Below, piece by piece: positions 16,447 to 23,406 of a DNA stretch of 29,754 bases. The DNA is from a virus. A program made the position numbers and the translations under genes. How positions within the stretch are numbered: position 1 is the first letter of the stretch; each line of letters begins with the position of its first letter. The stretch lies in IMG/VR virus record IMGVR_UViG_3300025674_000255, positions 1-29,754 of that record; one strand, 5' to 3'. The notes below the pieces were generated by a model, which saw only the letters and a list, made by a program, of their open reading frames with translations, was not told where the DNA came from and did no database searches.

Positions 16447-16690
16447 GTGCCTGCTTTAGTCTTCTTCGTTCGTATTCGTCCCTGTCGCTCTCGTAAGCAA
16501 GCCAGAACAGCGCTCGATGAAGCGGAAGTGATGTGATGGAATCAGCTCTTGTAGGGTCTCCGTCGCATAGCCGATGGATCGCTGCAAACCACCCCCACTT
16601 CTTGAGGAAGTTGTCCCCTCCGATGCCTCCATCGCTTCGGGGCTCAAAGATTTCAGGATATGCATCGACAAATGTGTTCCGATGCGATAA
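16439..16690 (-). CDS. -1 frameshift extension of tail assembly chaperone (83 codons)
   Basis: After the T9 run in the chaperone gene, the -1 frame stays open for 83 codons and ends at TAA 16439-16441, overlapping the next start. It encodes a protein-like sequence: NTFVDAYPEIFEPRSDGG, then FLKKWGWFAAIHRL, CDGDPTRADSITSLPLHRAL and FWLAYESDRDEYERRR. This looks like the C-terminal domain of tail chaperone T-type products, whereas the 0-frame end is a less natural sequence. It has no start codon of its own, so it is expected only as a fusion: 162 chaperone residues plus 83, giving 245. A simple one-base indel in the assembly would give the same protein as the sole product, which remains an alternative. 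Confidence 0.7.
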   Translation of the reverse strand, partial: LSHRNTFVDAYPEIFEPRSDGGIGGDNFLKKWGWFAAIHRLCDGDPTRADSITSLPLHRALFWLAYESDRDEYERRRLKQAHG

Positions 16691-17175
16691 AAAAAAAGCA
16701 GGGCTGCGATGGCCGTCCCTGCGCTCATCTTCTTGATCACCTCGCTGTCCCCGTCCGCGTTGTAGGGCTCGATCTCATAGCGGTCGCCCATGCTCCTAAC
16801 GATGGGGCGGTAAAGGATCGCCATGATCTTGTCCAAGCTCTCCATGTTGTACTGATATTTCTCGAGGTCGATAAACTCCCCGAAGGTGATCTCGTCGAGG
16901 TTCGGGTGGAAGCCGTAGTCTTTACCGAAGAGGCTGAAGGCTTGCGTGAACTCGGGTTCTCTGTTGAGCACCTCGAGTATCTGGGCGATGATGGCCTCCC
17001 GGTCTTTCACCTTCATGTCCATCGCGTCGAGCTCGTTGATGCCGCAGAAGTAGGCGAGGGCTTTCACTTGGATGAACTCCTCCTTCGCGTCGGTGTCGAT
17101 CGCGCTGAACTTCATGTAAGCCTCGAGGGTGATGTCCTCCCATGAGGTGGGGACTATGACTTTGATCTCGCGCAT
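16456..17175 (-). CDS. Tail assembly chaperone (0-frame product)
   Basis: A 239-residue frame from ATG 17173-17175, the first after a promoter; longer upstream readings lie inside the terminase frame. It has MREIKVIVPTSWEDITLEAY and YGFHPNLDEITFGEFIDLE followed by MAILYRPIVRSM and IAALLFFYRIG, a pattern I recall from genes upstream of tape measures in Bacteroidota phages. Codons 160-162 (CTT TTT TTT) form a T TTT TTT slippery heptamer. Beyond this point the 0-frame end (GTTSSRSGGG, RFIERCSGLLTRATGTNTNEED without order) looks less like folded protein than the -1 frame, so this 239-residue product may be the minor or truncated form. It would bind tape measure during tail assembly. Confidence 0.65.
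   Translation of the reverse strand: MREIKVIVPTSWEDITLEAYMKFSAIDTDAKEEFIQVKALAYFCGINELDAMDMKVKDREAIIAQILEVLNREPEFTQAFSLFGKDYGFHPNLDEITFGEFIDLEKYQYNMESLDKIMAILYRPIVRSMGDRYEIEPYNADGDSEVIKKMSAGTAIAALLFFYRIGTHLSMHILKSLSPEAMEASEGTTSSRSGGGLQRSIGYATETLQELIPSHHFRFIERCSGLLTRATGTNTNEED
16690..16696 (-). promoter_or_regulatory. Slippery heptamer T TTT TTT for -1 frameshift
   Basis: Within a run of nine T residues on the minus strand (16689-16697), the chaperone codons CTT TTT TTT present the canonical X XXY YYZ slip site in the correct phase. The downstream -1 frame is open for 83 codons. A stimulatory structure downstream was not identified by eye. Confidence 0.65.
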
Positions 17176-17200
17176 TTGCACAGGGGTATGTGCAAAGATA
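17175..17200 (-). promoter_or_regulatory. Promoter with overlapping palindromic operator for tail genes
   Basis: Minus strand TATCTTTG (17193-17200) fits TAnnTTTG. It overlaps a perfect 8-bp inverted repeat, TTTGCACA (17175-17182) and TGTGCAAA (17189-17196), with a 6-base spacer. The repeat runs from the -7 element to the first base of the start codon, so a bound regulator would block initiation. The gap to terL holds nothing else. Confidence 0.65.
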
Positions 17201-17204
17201 GAAC

Positions 17205-18356
17205 TTATCTCAAGTGGTACTTCCCGTGGTTCGGCTTGCCCACCTTGCTGAAGATCGCGTACCTGCTCGCGTCGATGGCGTGGTTGAAAGCATCGACTGG
17301 CTTGTTCAGGTTGCGCCCGTCCTTGTCCTTCGTCCACTTGTAGTTTCGCAGCTCCTTGATGAGGTTGGTGCTTGAGGGCTCGACGTGAATCTTGAAGGTC
17401 TTCATCAGTTGGATGCCCGCGTTCACGCTGTCCTTGCCCTTGTCTGCGGGGCGCACGTTCCACCCCATCCTCCGCAGCTCCTCGATGCTCTTGGGCTCTG
17501 CGCTGTCGCAGTAGATGATGTCGCGCCTGTCGATGTTGAGGTTCTTCAGTTCCCTCCCTATGTCTTGGTTCGTCATGTCGGTGCGGTAGATGCGCTCCTT
17601 GATCCATACGTCGTCCCCCTGCTGCCAGACCTCAACGAATGCGGTCGGGTCATTCGTGAAGCCGAAGTCCATGCCCATCGACATCAGCTTCGCCTCCTTC
17701 GGGATGTCGCGCTCGTCGAAGGTGAAGACGTTGTCGCGGCTGATCGCTCGCTCCCCGAGGCCATAAACTTGCCACGCTTGTGGGTCTGTCTCCTTGAGCC
17801 GTTCGATGCGCTGAATGGTGAGGGCATCGAGGAAGGGGTTGTTTCGGTATGTGCTCTTGATGAAGTGCGCCCGAGGGATCACGTCCTCGTAGAGCCAATG
17901 GTATTCGTCCGACGGGTTGAAGTCGATAAATATCTGCTCGGTCGTTCGGAGCTCGAGCTGAAGAAAGTCTTCCTTCGCCAGTTCGTTCGCTTCATTACAG
18001 AAGAGGATGTGTCTCTTCGCTCCTCTCTTCTTCTGGGGGTCGTCCATCCCCATGAACTCGAAGCGGTTGCCGTTGATGAAGTAGATGTTGTCCGACTTGT
18101 TGTGGAGGCTTTGGTCGTACATCTGCGCCTTCTCCAGTATCTCGAAGAAGTCGCGCATCGCTGTGGAGCGTAAAGACTTGAGGGTCTTCCTTGCGATTGT
18201 GAAGGTCTTGCCTGTGGTCTGGTGCGCTTTGATGATGAGCACCTGAAGGATCGAGTAGGTCTTCCCCGATCGGCTGCCGCCCTGATTGACGACGATGGAC
18301 TCGGTGGCCTCGAGGTTCTTCCTGAACAGGCCGGACGTCTCAAGGCGTGCTTTCAA
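17205..18356 (-). CDS. terL: Terminase large subunit
   Basis: A 383-residue packaging motor. The ATPase half has Walker A GGSRSGKT (26-33) and Walker B HILFCNEAN with acidic E122. The nuclease half has the three acidic clusters of the RNase H-like fold: GMDFG (D230), YCDSAEP (D284) and DAFNHAIDASRY (D355/D362). It would cut and pump concatemeric DNA into the prohead through the portal. It overlaps the small-subunit candidate by ATGA. The length is slightly short but all motifs are there. Its neighbours differ from the usual order: portal is not next but at the far end of the structural genes. Confidence 0.93.
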   Translation of the reverse strand: MKARLETSGLFRKNLEATESIVVNQGGSRSGKTYSILQVLIIKAHQTTGKTFTIARKTLKSLRSTAMRDFFEILEKAQMYDQSLHNKSDNIYFINGNRFEFMGMDDPQKKRGAKRHILFCNEANELAKEDFLQLELRTTEQIFIDFNPSDEYHWLYEDVIPRAHFIKSTYRNNPFLDALTIQRIERLKETDPQAWQVYGLGERAISRDNVFTFDERDIPKEAKLMSMGMDFGFTNDPTAFVEVWQQGDDVWIKERIYRTDMTNQDIGRELKNLNIDRRDIIYCDSAEPKSIEELRRMGWNVRPADKGKDSVNAGIQLMKTFKIHVEPSSTNLIKELRNYKWTKDKDGRNLNKPVDAFNHAIDASRYAIFSKVGKPNHGKYHLR

Positions 18357-18685
18357 AAGTCATCGGCCTCTCTGATGACGATCTCGATCTCGTCAATTTT
18401 ACTCACCTCCTGCTGTATCTGCTGAAGCGGTTGGCCGTAGGCTGAATCCATCAATGCCTTGTATGCGTTCACGTCGCCCTCCCTTGCCTTCTTGATGATG
18501 CCGAGGGTCATGATGTCCTGCTGCTCCAGCTTCTCCTTCTCCCCTGTGATGGGGTTGGTAATGTACTGCGTCACCTCGAGCCACTCGCGAGCGATGGTGC
18601 TGCGGTTGCGTGTTCCTTTGGGCTTGCCCTTCGGATTTCGGATTTCGCCCTTCTTCGCGGGTCGTAGGTTTTCGGGGTTCGGCAT
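18353..18685 (-). CDS. Small-terminase-like DNA-binding protein (DUF5681-like)
   Basis: A 110-residue protein with N-terminal basic motif IRNPKGKPKGTRNR (residues 16-29), a signature of DUF5681-type proteins that are often fused or adjacent to phage terminases. The middle is helical (TLGIIKKAREGDVNAYKALMDSAYG), and the C-terminus is short and acidic. It is coupled to terL by ATGA, which makes the small subunit the best guess. It would bind DNA at the packaging site. Confidence 0.65.
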   Translation of the reverse strand: MPNPENLRPAKKGEIRNPKGKPKGTRNRSTIAREWLEVTQYITNPITGEKEKLEQQDIMTLGIIKKAREGDVNAYKALMDSAYGQPLQQIQQEVSKIDEIEIVIREADDF

Positions 18686-18696
18686 CTTATCTTTTT

Positions 18697-20208
18697 CTAA
18701 TCATTTGGCTCGTAGGGTTGGCCGTTGCGCTTGATCTGGAGCGAGGGGTCGAGCTTGTGCATCCTGTCCACGATCACTTGGCAGTATTTGGGGTCGAGCT
18801 CCATCCCGTAGCACTTGCGCCCGAGCTGATGAGCTGCCACCATTGTCGAGCCGCTGCCGAGGAAGGAATCAATAACAAGACCATCAGGAGGGCAACTGCT
18901 TTTGATTACCCTCTCACATAGTGGGATGGGTTTTGGTGTTGCGTGTCCTCCTTCATCTCCTGCCCTTTGATGCCTCTCAAAGTGCCACACGTTGTTCATG
19001 TTGTCGTGGGTGTTGTCAAAGTATGCGCGGTTCTCGTAGAACTCGGACAGAATAGAACTGCCGCCACTTGTGCTTGCAAAGCCTTTTTTTTCTAATCGGA
19101 TGAAAGGTCTGGTAAATGCTTTTCCCTGTGCCGCGTCTTGCATCTTTTCGTAGTGCTCCTTTGTTGGAAGCATGAATTGTGACTCGGTGAAATAATGAGA
19201 CGCACTTGTTTTACCTGTGATCTCGATCACTTGTTTCGTTGTCCACCCCATTTTCTCTCTCTCCTGCACAAAGTATTGCAAAAGTGGCCTCCACTCTTCT
19301 GGAAATTCGTCCTTGTTCTGAACCATACTTTGCTTGCCCATCATTATGAATAGGCATTTTTCGTCCGCAGTTGCAAACATCCGTGTGCCATCTGAATTTT
19401 GCCCTTGTCCATTCCCTTTGTCCCATGTCAGCAGATTTCGGAAGGTCGCCTTGCTGTCTTGAATGTATGGCTTCAGGATGAAGCAGTAGATGTCCATGAG
19501 AGGCTCGTCTATGCCCCAACAATACCAAGAGCCGTTTTCTTTGAGGTGTGAAAGCTGAAGAGGTATCCAGTCCTCGTTGAAAGAAAGCAGCGCGGTGAAG
19601 TTGAGGTTGTCGTTCAGCACTCCGTCTTTCTCCTTCTTCATCCCGTAGGGAGGGTCGTTGTGAGCAAGATCGGCCTTCTCCCCGTCCATCAGCTTGGATA
19701 CTTGGTCGGAGTCCGTCGAATCCCCGCACAGCAGGCGGTGCTCTCCTATCTCGAACAGGTCGCCCGGCACGATGTCGGTCTTGATCTCGTCGGGGACATC
19801 GAAGTCGTCCTCCTCTGCCTCGAGCACTTCCTGCATCTCCTCGAAGCCCGGAATGTCAAGCCCCCAATCTTGGAGCTCTTCCTCGTTCCACTCGTTGGCG
19901 AGCGCGTCCCAATCCCATTCCCCGAAGCCGACGTTGTCTTTGATGATGAACTGCCGCTGTTTCACCTCATCCCACGAAGCGATGTACACGGGAGCTTCTT
20001 CGACCCCTGCCTCGCGGAGTGCCTTCAGCCTCATGTTGCCACCCAAGACAACCATGTCGGGGTTCACGACTACGGGGCGAGCCTCGAGCATCTCGGGGAA
20101 CTCCTTAATCGACTTCACGAGCTTCTTGAATTTCTCGTCCCTGATGACCCTCGGGTTGTTGGGGTTCGCCTTAAGCGTCTTTAGTGGTCGTCTTTCCATA
20201 GGTGTCAA
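18697..20208 (-). CDS. ParB-like / N6-adenine (or N4-cytosine) DNA methyltransferase fusion
   Basis: A 503-residue two-domain protein. Residues 1-110 are a ParB/sulfiredoxin-like domain (LKANPNNPRVI, VVLGGNMRLKAL). Residues 145-490 are a methyltransferase with DPPY at 185-188 before the AdoMet-binding FLGSGST at 449-455, the beta-class order IV - target recognition - I. It would methylate phage DNA, protecting it or timing packaging; no endonuclease partner is present. The target-recognition part (about residues 216-442, bases 18880-19560) is AT-richer (two sampled lines are 40% GC against 60% at 19861-19920), suggesting domain exchange. The frame overlaps the upstream gene by 38 bases, and ATG at 20199 is an alternative start. 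Confidence 0.88.
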   Translation of the reverse strand: MTPMERRPLKTLKANPNNPRVIRDEKFKKLVKSIKEFPEMLEARPVVVNPDMVVLGGNMRLKALREAGVEEAPVYIASWDEVKQRQFIIKDNVGFGEWDWDALANEWNEEELQDWGLDIPGFEEMQEVLEAEEDDFDVPDEIKTDIVPGDLFEIGEHRLLCGDSTDSDQVSKLMDGEKADLAHNDPPYGMKKEKDGVLNDNLNFTALLSFNEDWIPLQLSHLKENGSWYCWGIDEPLMDIYCFILKPYIQDSKATFRNLLTWDKGNGQGQNSDGTRMFATADEKCLFIMMGKQSMVQNKDEFPEEWRPLLQYFVQEREKMGWTTKQVIEITGKTSASHYFTESQFMLPTKEHYEKMQDAAQGKAFTRPFIRLEKKGFASTSGGSSILSEFYENRAYFDNTHDNMNNVWHFERHQRAGDEGGHATPKPIPLCERVIKSSCPPDGLVIDSFLGSGSTMVAAHQLGRKCYGMELDPKYCQVIVDRMHKLDPSLQIKRNGQPYEPND

Positions 20209-20560
20209 AAATGCGGTCGATGTCTCTGATCCATTCGTTCCACTTCTTGGGGGAGCAGGTGCAGGGCTTTGTGAACTTGTGGTGAAACAGGTCGGAGTGC
20301 ATCCGCGCCACCATCTCCTGCTCGGGGCTTGTGATCTTCTGCCCTCTGTTCTCTTTGAACTCCTGCCAGACGGAGTGCTGTGCTCTGTTCATGCAGGCGG
20401 GCTTCTGATATGGGAACATTTCGTTCAGTATCTCCTTGCGCTTGTCACAGCCGCAGTCGATGCCTGTGGCCTTCGTGAAGCGTTTGATGACCTGCTTTAT
20501 CCCCGTCGCCTCCGTGATCTTTTCGATAGTATCTCCGAGTCCGGTTGGTTTGTTATCCAT
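20171..20560 (-). CDS. Conserved phage protein with Cys motif (unknown)
   Basis: A 129-residue protein. It begins MDNKPTGLGDTIEKITEATG, then GIDCGCDKRKEILNEMFPY and later CTCSPKKWNEWIRDIDRIF. This pattern recurs, as I remember it, in Bacteroidota phages near replication or packaging genes, without an assigned role. Two CxC pairs could chelate metal. The start is deep inside the upstream gene (64-base overlap), chosen because the opening motif starts there. It overlaps the methyltransferase start by 38 bases. Confidence 0.6.
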   Translation of the reverse strand: MDNKPTGLGDTIEKITEATGIKQVIKRFTKATGIDCGCDKRKEILNEMFPYQKPACMNRAQHSVWQEFKENRGQKITSPEQEMVARMHSDLFHHKFTKPCTCSPKKWNEWIRDIDRIFDTYGKTTTKDA

Positions 20561-20874
20561 GCTTTTCTTGATGTGAAAAAATAGTCAATGGCTTCCGTCT
20601 TCTTGCCCTCTTCGATGAGGTCGTGGAGGTGGTGCACCCTTGAAATCTCAAAGTTATCAATTCGAGCGCGAACGTGCTCCTTGAACTCCTCGAATGAAAT
20701 CGGTGCGCCCGAGTTGGCGATGCGCCTGATCTTGTACTCCTCCGCTGTGAACATCCTTGAGAACTTGCGGGCGGTCTTTGCGCAGATGAGGTAGGCCTGC
20801 ATCTTGTTGGCTTCTTCGCGTGCGTAGAAGTCCAGACGCTTGCCGACGGGTCGCTCGTTCTCGAATTGTGCCAC
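20497..20874 (-). CDS. Basic protein of unknown function (GTG start)
   Basis: A 125-residue protein starting at GTG (20872-20874) directly abutting the TAA of the DnaA-like gene (TAAGTG). It is helical and charged, with ARKFSRMFTAEEYKIRRI and ARIDNFEISRVHHLHDLIEE, and a basic end (LSKRSRRRRG). No family recognised. Its last 64 bases are shared with the next gene in another frame. Position suggests a replication or DNA-handling accessory. Confidence 0.55.
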   Translation of the reverse strand: MAQFENERPVGKRLDFYAREEANKMQAYLICAKTARKFSRMFTAEEYKIRRIANSGAPISFEEFKEHVRARIDNFEISRVHHLHDLIEEGKKTEAIDYFFTSRKAWITNQPDSEILSKRSRRRRG

Positions 20875-21303
20875 TTATGCCTTCTTCATCTCGTAGAGGA
20901 ACTGAAGCATCTCCACGCCCCACCCGTGCTCGTCGTATGCTTCATTGGCCTTGTCCACAAAATCGCGCCATTGCTGCGCGTCGCCTGTCACTATCTCATA
21001 GCGGAACGCGCTGACGAGCTTGTCGAACTTGTGCTTGTACTTCGCATCCGTCTTCATGAGATCGTCGTGGAGGTTGCGGTAGTGGATGATGGTCGCGTGG
21101 TCTTTGTTCAGGAAGCGGGCGATTTCGGAGAGCGTGAGCCCTTCCTTCAGGAGGAGCTTGCTGATCATCATCCGCGCCTCGACGATGTGCCTCTTGCGCG
21201 TCTTCATCACCACCTCCTCGGGCGGTATATCATCCTGCTCGCACTTTACCCGGAGGGCGAAGTGGAAGAGCTGCTTGTCTGTGAATTTTTCGCTGATGTT
21301 CAT
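20875..21303 (-). CDS. DnaA domain IV-like (Bac_DnaA_C) DNA-binding protein
   Basis: A 142-residue protein coupled by ATGA to the VRR-NUC gene. Residues 33-85 match the DnaA C-terminal DNA-binding domain: RHIVEARMMISKLLLKEG, SEIARFLNKDHATIIHYRNL, with KDHATIIHY corresponding to the DnaA-box recognition helix (RDHTTVLHA type). The ATPase part of DnaA is missing. It may recognise DnaA boxes in the phage or host, recruiting or competing with host DnaA. The C-terminal ~55 residues are unrelated (QWRDFVDKANEAYDEHGWG). Such proteins occur in phages but roles are rarely shown. Confidence 0.75.
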   Translation of the reverse strand: MNISEKFTDKQLFHFALRVKCEQDDIPPEEVVMKTRKRHIVEARMMISKLLLKEGLTLSEIARFLNKDHATIIHYRNLHDDLMKTDAKYKHKFDKLVSAFRYEIVTGDAQQWRDFVDKANEAYDEHGWGVEMLQFLYEMKKA

Positions 21304-21662
21304 GCGTTCGTTTGTTGGTTTAGGTAATCGCTGACAATGTTCTGAAAGTCCTCGACCGATCTGGCGAGGGCGTAAATATAACCATGAGCCTCGACATGGG
21401 TCTGCCATGCCTTCTGATGGTCGGTCTGCCGTCCCTTCGGTGTCTTCATTTCGATACAGAGGCCGTGGAAGTCGTGGGAGGGGATCAAGAGGATGAGGTC
21501 GCTCACTCCTGCCACCACGCCCTCGAGCTTCATGCGCTTGGCTGTGGCGATGTTTCGGAAGCCTCCGTTCGGGACAGAGAAGAGGAGCTTGCGATGCTGC
21601 GGGTATTGCATCCGAAACCATTTCACGCAGGCCATCTGAAGGCGGCTTTCATCTTGTTTCAT
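21300..21662 (-). CDS. VRR-NUC nuclease
   Basis: A 120-residue protein with ATG overlapping the upstream stop (ATGA). It has the pattern of VRR-NUC (PD-(D/E)xK superfamily): SVPNGGFRN (29-37), EGVVAGVSDLILL with D55, and LCIEMKTPKGRQTDHQ with E71 and K73 as the catalytic ExK. These nucleases process branched or flapped DNA. It sits between two replication genes and is probably a repair or Holliday-junction-type enzyme for replication intermediates. Confidence 0.85.
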   Translation of the reverse strand: MKQDESRLQMACVKWFRMQYPQHRKLLFSVPNGGFRNIATAKRMKLEGVVAGVSDLILLIPSHDFHGLCIEMKTPKGRQTDHQKAWQTHVEAHGYIYALARSVEDFQNIVSDYLNQQTNA

Positions 21663-22390
21663 ACTGGAGACACTTTTGACAGGTAACACTTGCGGAAGTA
21701 GCTCTCCACGATGTGGCGCATCGTTGCCACCCTGATCCACTCCTCGGCCTTCGTCGGCTCGAGCTTCGCCACCTTGAGCTCGTCCATCCGTTTGCGTGCT
21801 GCATTCCGGAGAACTGGATTGCTCACGCAGTTGGCCGTGTCCTCCATCTCCTTCTCGATCGTGTCCTTGAGTGCCTGCCACTTCTCGATGGTGGTCATGT
21901 CGATCTTGCCCATCTTCTCCAGATGATGGTAAAGCCGCTCCGCACCATACAGCCCGCCTCCGATGTTGAAGCGGTCGAAGGCTTTCAGAATGAACTCGTC
22001 TCGGTCGAATGTCTCCTGCGGGAGTGCCTTCTTTGGCTTGATGCTGTGGTCGAACGCCTTCACCCTGATCTCCTTCATGTACGTCTCGAGCCATTGGGCG
22101 AGGGTGCGGGAGCTGAAGAGGTGCTCCTCGTTCCTTCGCGCCCCCTCCCGGAAGGCGATGCTCACCTCCTCGATCGTGAGGATGCGGTACTTCGTGCGGA
22201 GGTCGTTGGCGATGTCCTCGACGGCTATCTTGAGCACGTCGGGGTCGATCTGTTTTCTCCCCAGTCTGTTCAGGGCTTTCTTCACCTCATCGCGCAGGAA
22301 CGCCCCGAGGTCGTCATCGTTCAGGGAGCTCATCTGCTGCCCTTGTTTGGCCGCTACAATGTCAGCGGTGAGTGGTGCAAGTTGGTTCAT
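21659..22390 (-). CDS. Replication-block protein of unknown function
   Basis: A 243-residue helical protein. It has LRTKYRILTIEEVSIAFREGAR (residues ~65-86, broken by hydrophobics), FNIGGGLYGAERLYHHLEKM and a C-terminal helix with MRHIVESYFRKC. No Walker motif is seen, which argues against a helicase or DnaC-like loader ATPase. It lies between a replication initiator and a nuclease with ATGA overlaps at both ends. A non-ATPase helicase-loading role is possible but unproven. Confidence 0.55.
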   Translation of the reverse strand: MNQLAPLTADIVAAKQGQQMSSLNDDDLGAFLRDEVKKALNRLGRKQIDPDVLKIAVEDIANDLRTKYRILTIEEVSIAFREGARRNEEHLFSSRTLAQWLETYMKEIRVKAFDHSIKPKKALPQETFDRDEFILKAFDRFNIGGGLYGAERLYHHLEKMGKIDMTTIEKWQALKDTIEKEMEDTANCVSNPVLRNAARKRMDELKVAKLEPTKAEEWIRVATMRHIVESYFRKCYLSKVSPV

Positions 22391-22554
22391 GTTTGGCTTT
22401 TTATGTATTTCAATTTACGGAGCTTGACCTCTGCCATGTGCCGCGCCTCGGTGCTGATCATCTCGCGGATGATGAACTTGAGGTTGTGCTCCTCCGTGCG
22501 CAAATCTTTGGGCGACAATGTACGCAGCCAATTTTTGTAGATGTCCGAGTTCAT
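22387..22554 (-). CDS. Small protein after replication initiator
   Basis: A 55-residue gene from ATG 22552-22554 with ATGA overlap with the initiator stop and another with the next start. Sequence is helical and charged (RTLSPKDLRTEEHNLKFII, EARHMAEVKLRKLKYIKS). No family recognised. Coupling on both sides supports translation. Confidence 0.55.
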   Translation of the reverse strand: MNSDIYKNWLRTLSPKDLRTEEHNLKFIIREMISTEARHMAEVKLRKLKYIKSQT

Positions 22555-23285
22555 ATATCTGCGACGTTGATCATGTTGCTGCTGCTCTCTTCTGGCTTTG
22601 GTTCGACGAAGCCCCTCCACCCGTGCGCCATCGTGTGGTGGAGGATGGCGATGGCTTTCTTCTCCTGACTGCCGGACATCTTGCCCAGTTCGGTGAGTGC
22701 TGCCTGCTCCGAGGCGGGGCTTTTGTATGTGAAGCGGTGCTGCTGTTTGCGGTACTGCTTCCAGAGCTGCCATTGAGCCTTGAATGTGTCAGTCTCAAAA
22801 GGCAAAAAAATCTCGATGTTTTCTTTTTCATCTTCACCTTCACCTTCACCTTCCTCTTCTACTTCTATTTTCGGAAGCATTCCCAAATGCTTCGAAAGGC
22901 TTTCAAAGGCTTCTAAATGGTTCTCTCTGTCAGGATCAAACCCTTGAATTTTAAGATGTTCGGGCAGAGACAGGTAGACATCGATTGCTGACTTCTTCAT
23001 GTTCGGGTTAAAGCTCTGGTGCTTCAGGAAATTCACCAACACGACATAGTTGCCGGAGTGCTTAACCTTCCCAAGGCTTTCAAAGCGTTTCAAAGCCTTC
23101 TCGACATCTGCCTTGTTGATGCCCGTCTCGAAGGCGATTTTCTTGATACTGGCCTCATATATGCCGAGCATGTTCGTCTTTTCGTTCGTCAGTAGGTAGA
23201 TGAAAAGCAGTTTCTCGGAGACGCTGCAATCTTCGATGAAGGGATCAGACCAGATGGAGGTGGCCACGCTGCGGAGTTTACTCAT
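22551..23285 (-). CDS. Winged-helix replication initiator / replisome organiser-like protein
   Basis: A 244-residue protein from MSKLRSVATS (ATG 23283-23285); an upstream ATG at 23297 adds four residues. Residues 1-85 form a winged-helix (SIWSDPFIEDCSVSEKLLFIY, LLTNEKTNMLGIYEASI, INKADVEKALKRFESLGKV), as in phage replication initiators such as DnaD or O-like proteins. A glutamate-rich linker (EEEGEGEGEDEKE) follows near 140, then a C-terminal domain (FKAQWQLWKQYRKQQHRF, HHTMAHGWRGFVEP) of the type found at the ends of such proteins. It would bind the origin and load host helicase. It has its own promoter and a long structured leader (23298-23400). Confidence 0.7.
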   Translation of the reverse strand: MSKLRSVATSIWSDPFIEDCSVSEKLLFIYLLTNEKTNMLGIYEASIKKIAFETGINKADVEKALKRFESLGKVKHSGNYVVLVNFLKHQSFNPNMKKSAIDVYLSLPEHLKIQGFDPDRENHLEAFESLSKHLGMLPKIEVEEEGEGEGEDEKENIEIFLPFETDTFKAQWQLWKQYRKQQHRFTYKSPASEQAALTELGKMSGSQEKKAIAILHHTMAHGWRGFVEPKPEESSSNMINVADI

Positions 23286-23323
23286 GGTAATTTTCATTCA
23301 AATAAAAAACCCCACCCGGGTCA

Positions 23324-23394
23324 GCACGCTCTCCACTTCGTGCCTCCCCAGATAGGGCTTTGATCATATCGCATATTCACGCAGAGGTGGAGAG
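23324..23394 (-). ncRNA. Possible structured 5' leader of the replication initiator mRNA
   Basis: Minus strand: a hairpin GCACG/CGTGC (arms 23339-23343 and 23324-23328) exposes a 10-base loop. Eight loop bases (23329-23336) are an exact complement of a segment near the transcript 5' end (23387-23394, CTCTCCAC on the RNA sense), 50 bases away. This permits a pseudoknot or a switch. An ACCC/GGGT mini-hairpin followed by T6 lies after it (about 23306-23322). Function inferred only from complementarity. Confidence 0.35.
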
Positions 23395-23406
23395 GTGAAT
23401 ACATCG

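Noticed and set aside
16689-16697. T9 run as a plain assembly error
   Set aside because: Not fully excluded, but the exact slip heptamer phase and the position in a tail chaperone gene favour true frameshifting; kept as the stated alternative.
19694-20584. Plus-strand frame of 296 codons across the methyltransferase start
   Set aside because: It crosses three overlapping minus-strand genes with good motifs, and has no promoter or family features.
23306-23322. ACCC/GGGT mini-hairpin with T6 as a stand-alone terminator
   Set aside because: Stem of only 4 bp is too weak to call by itself; described only as part of the leader.
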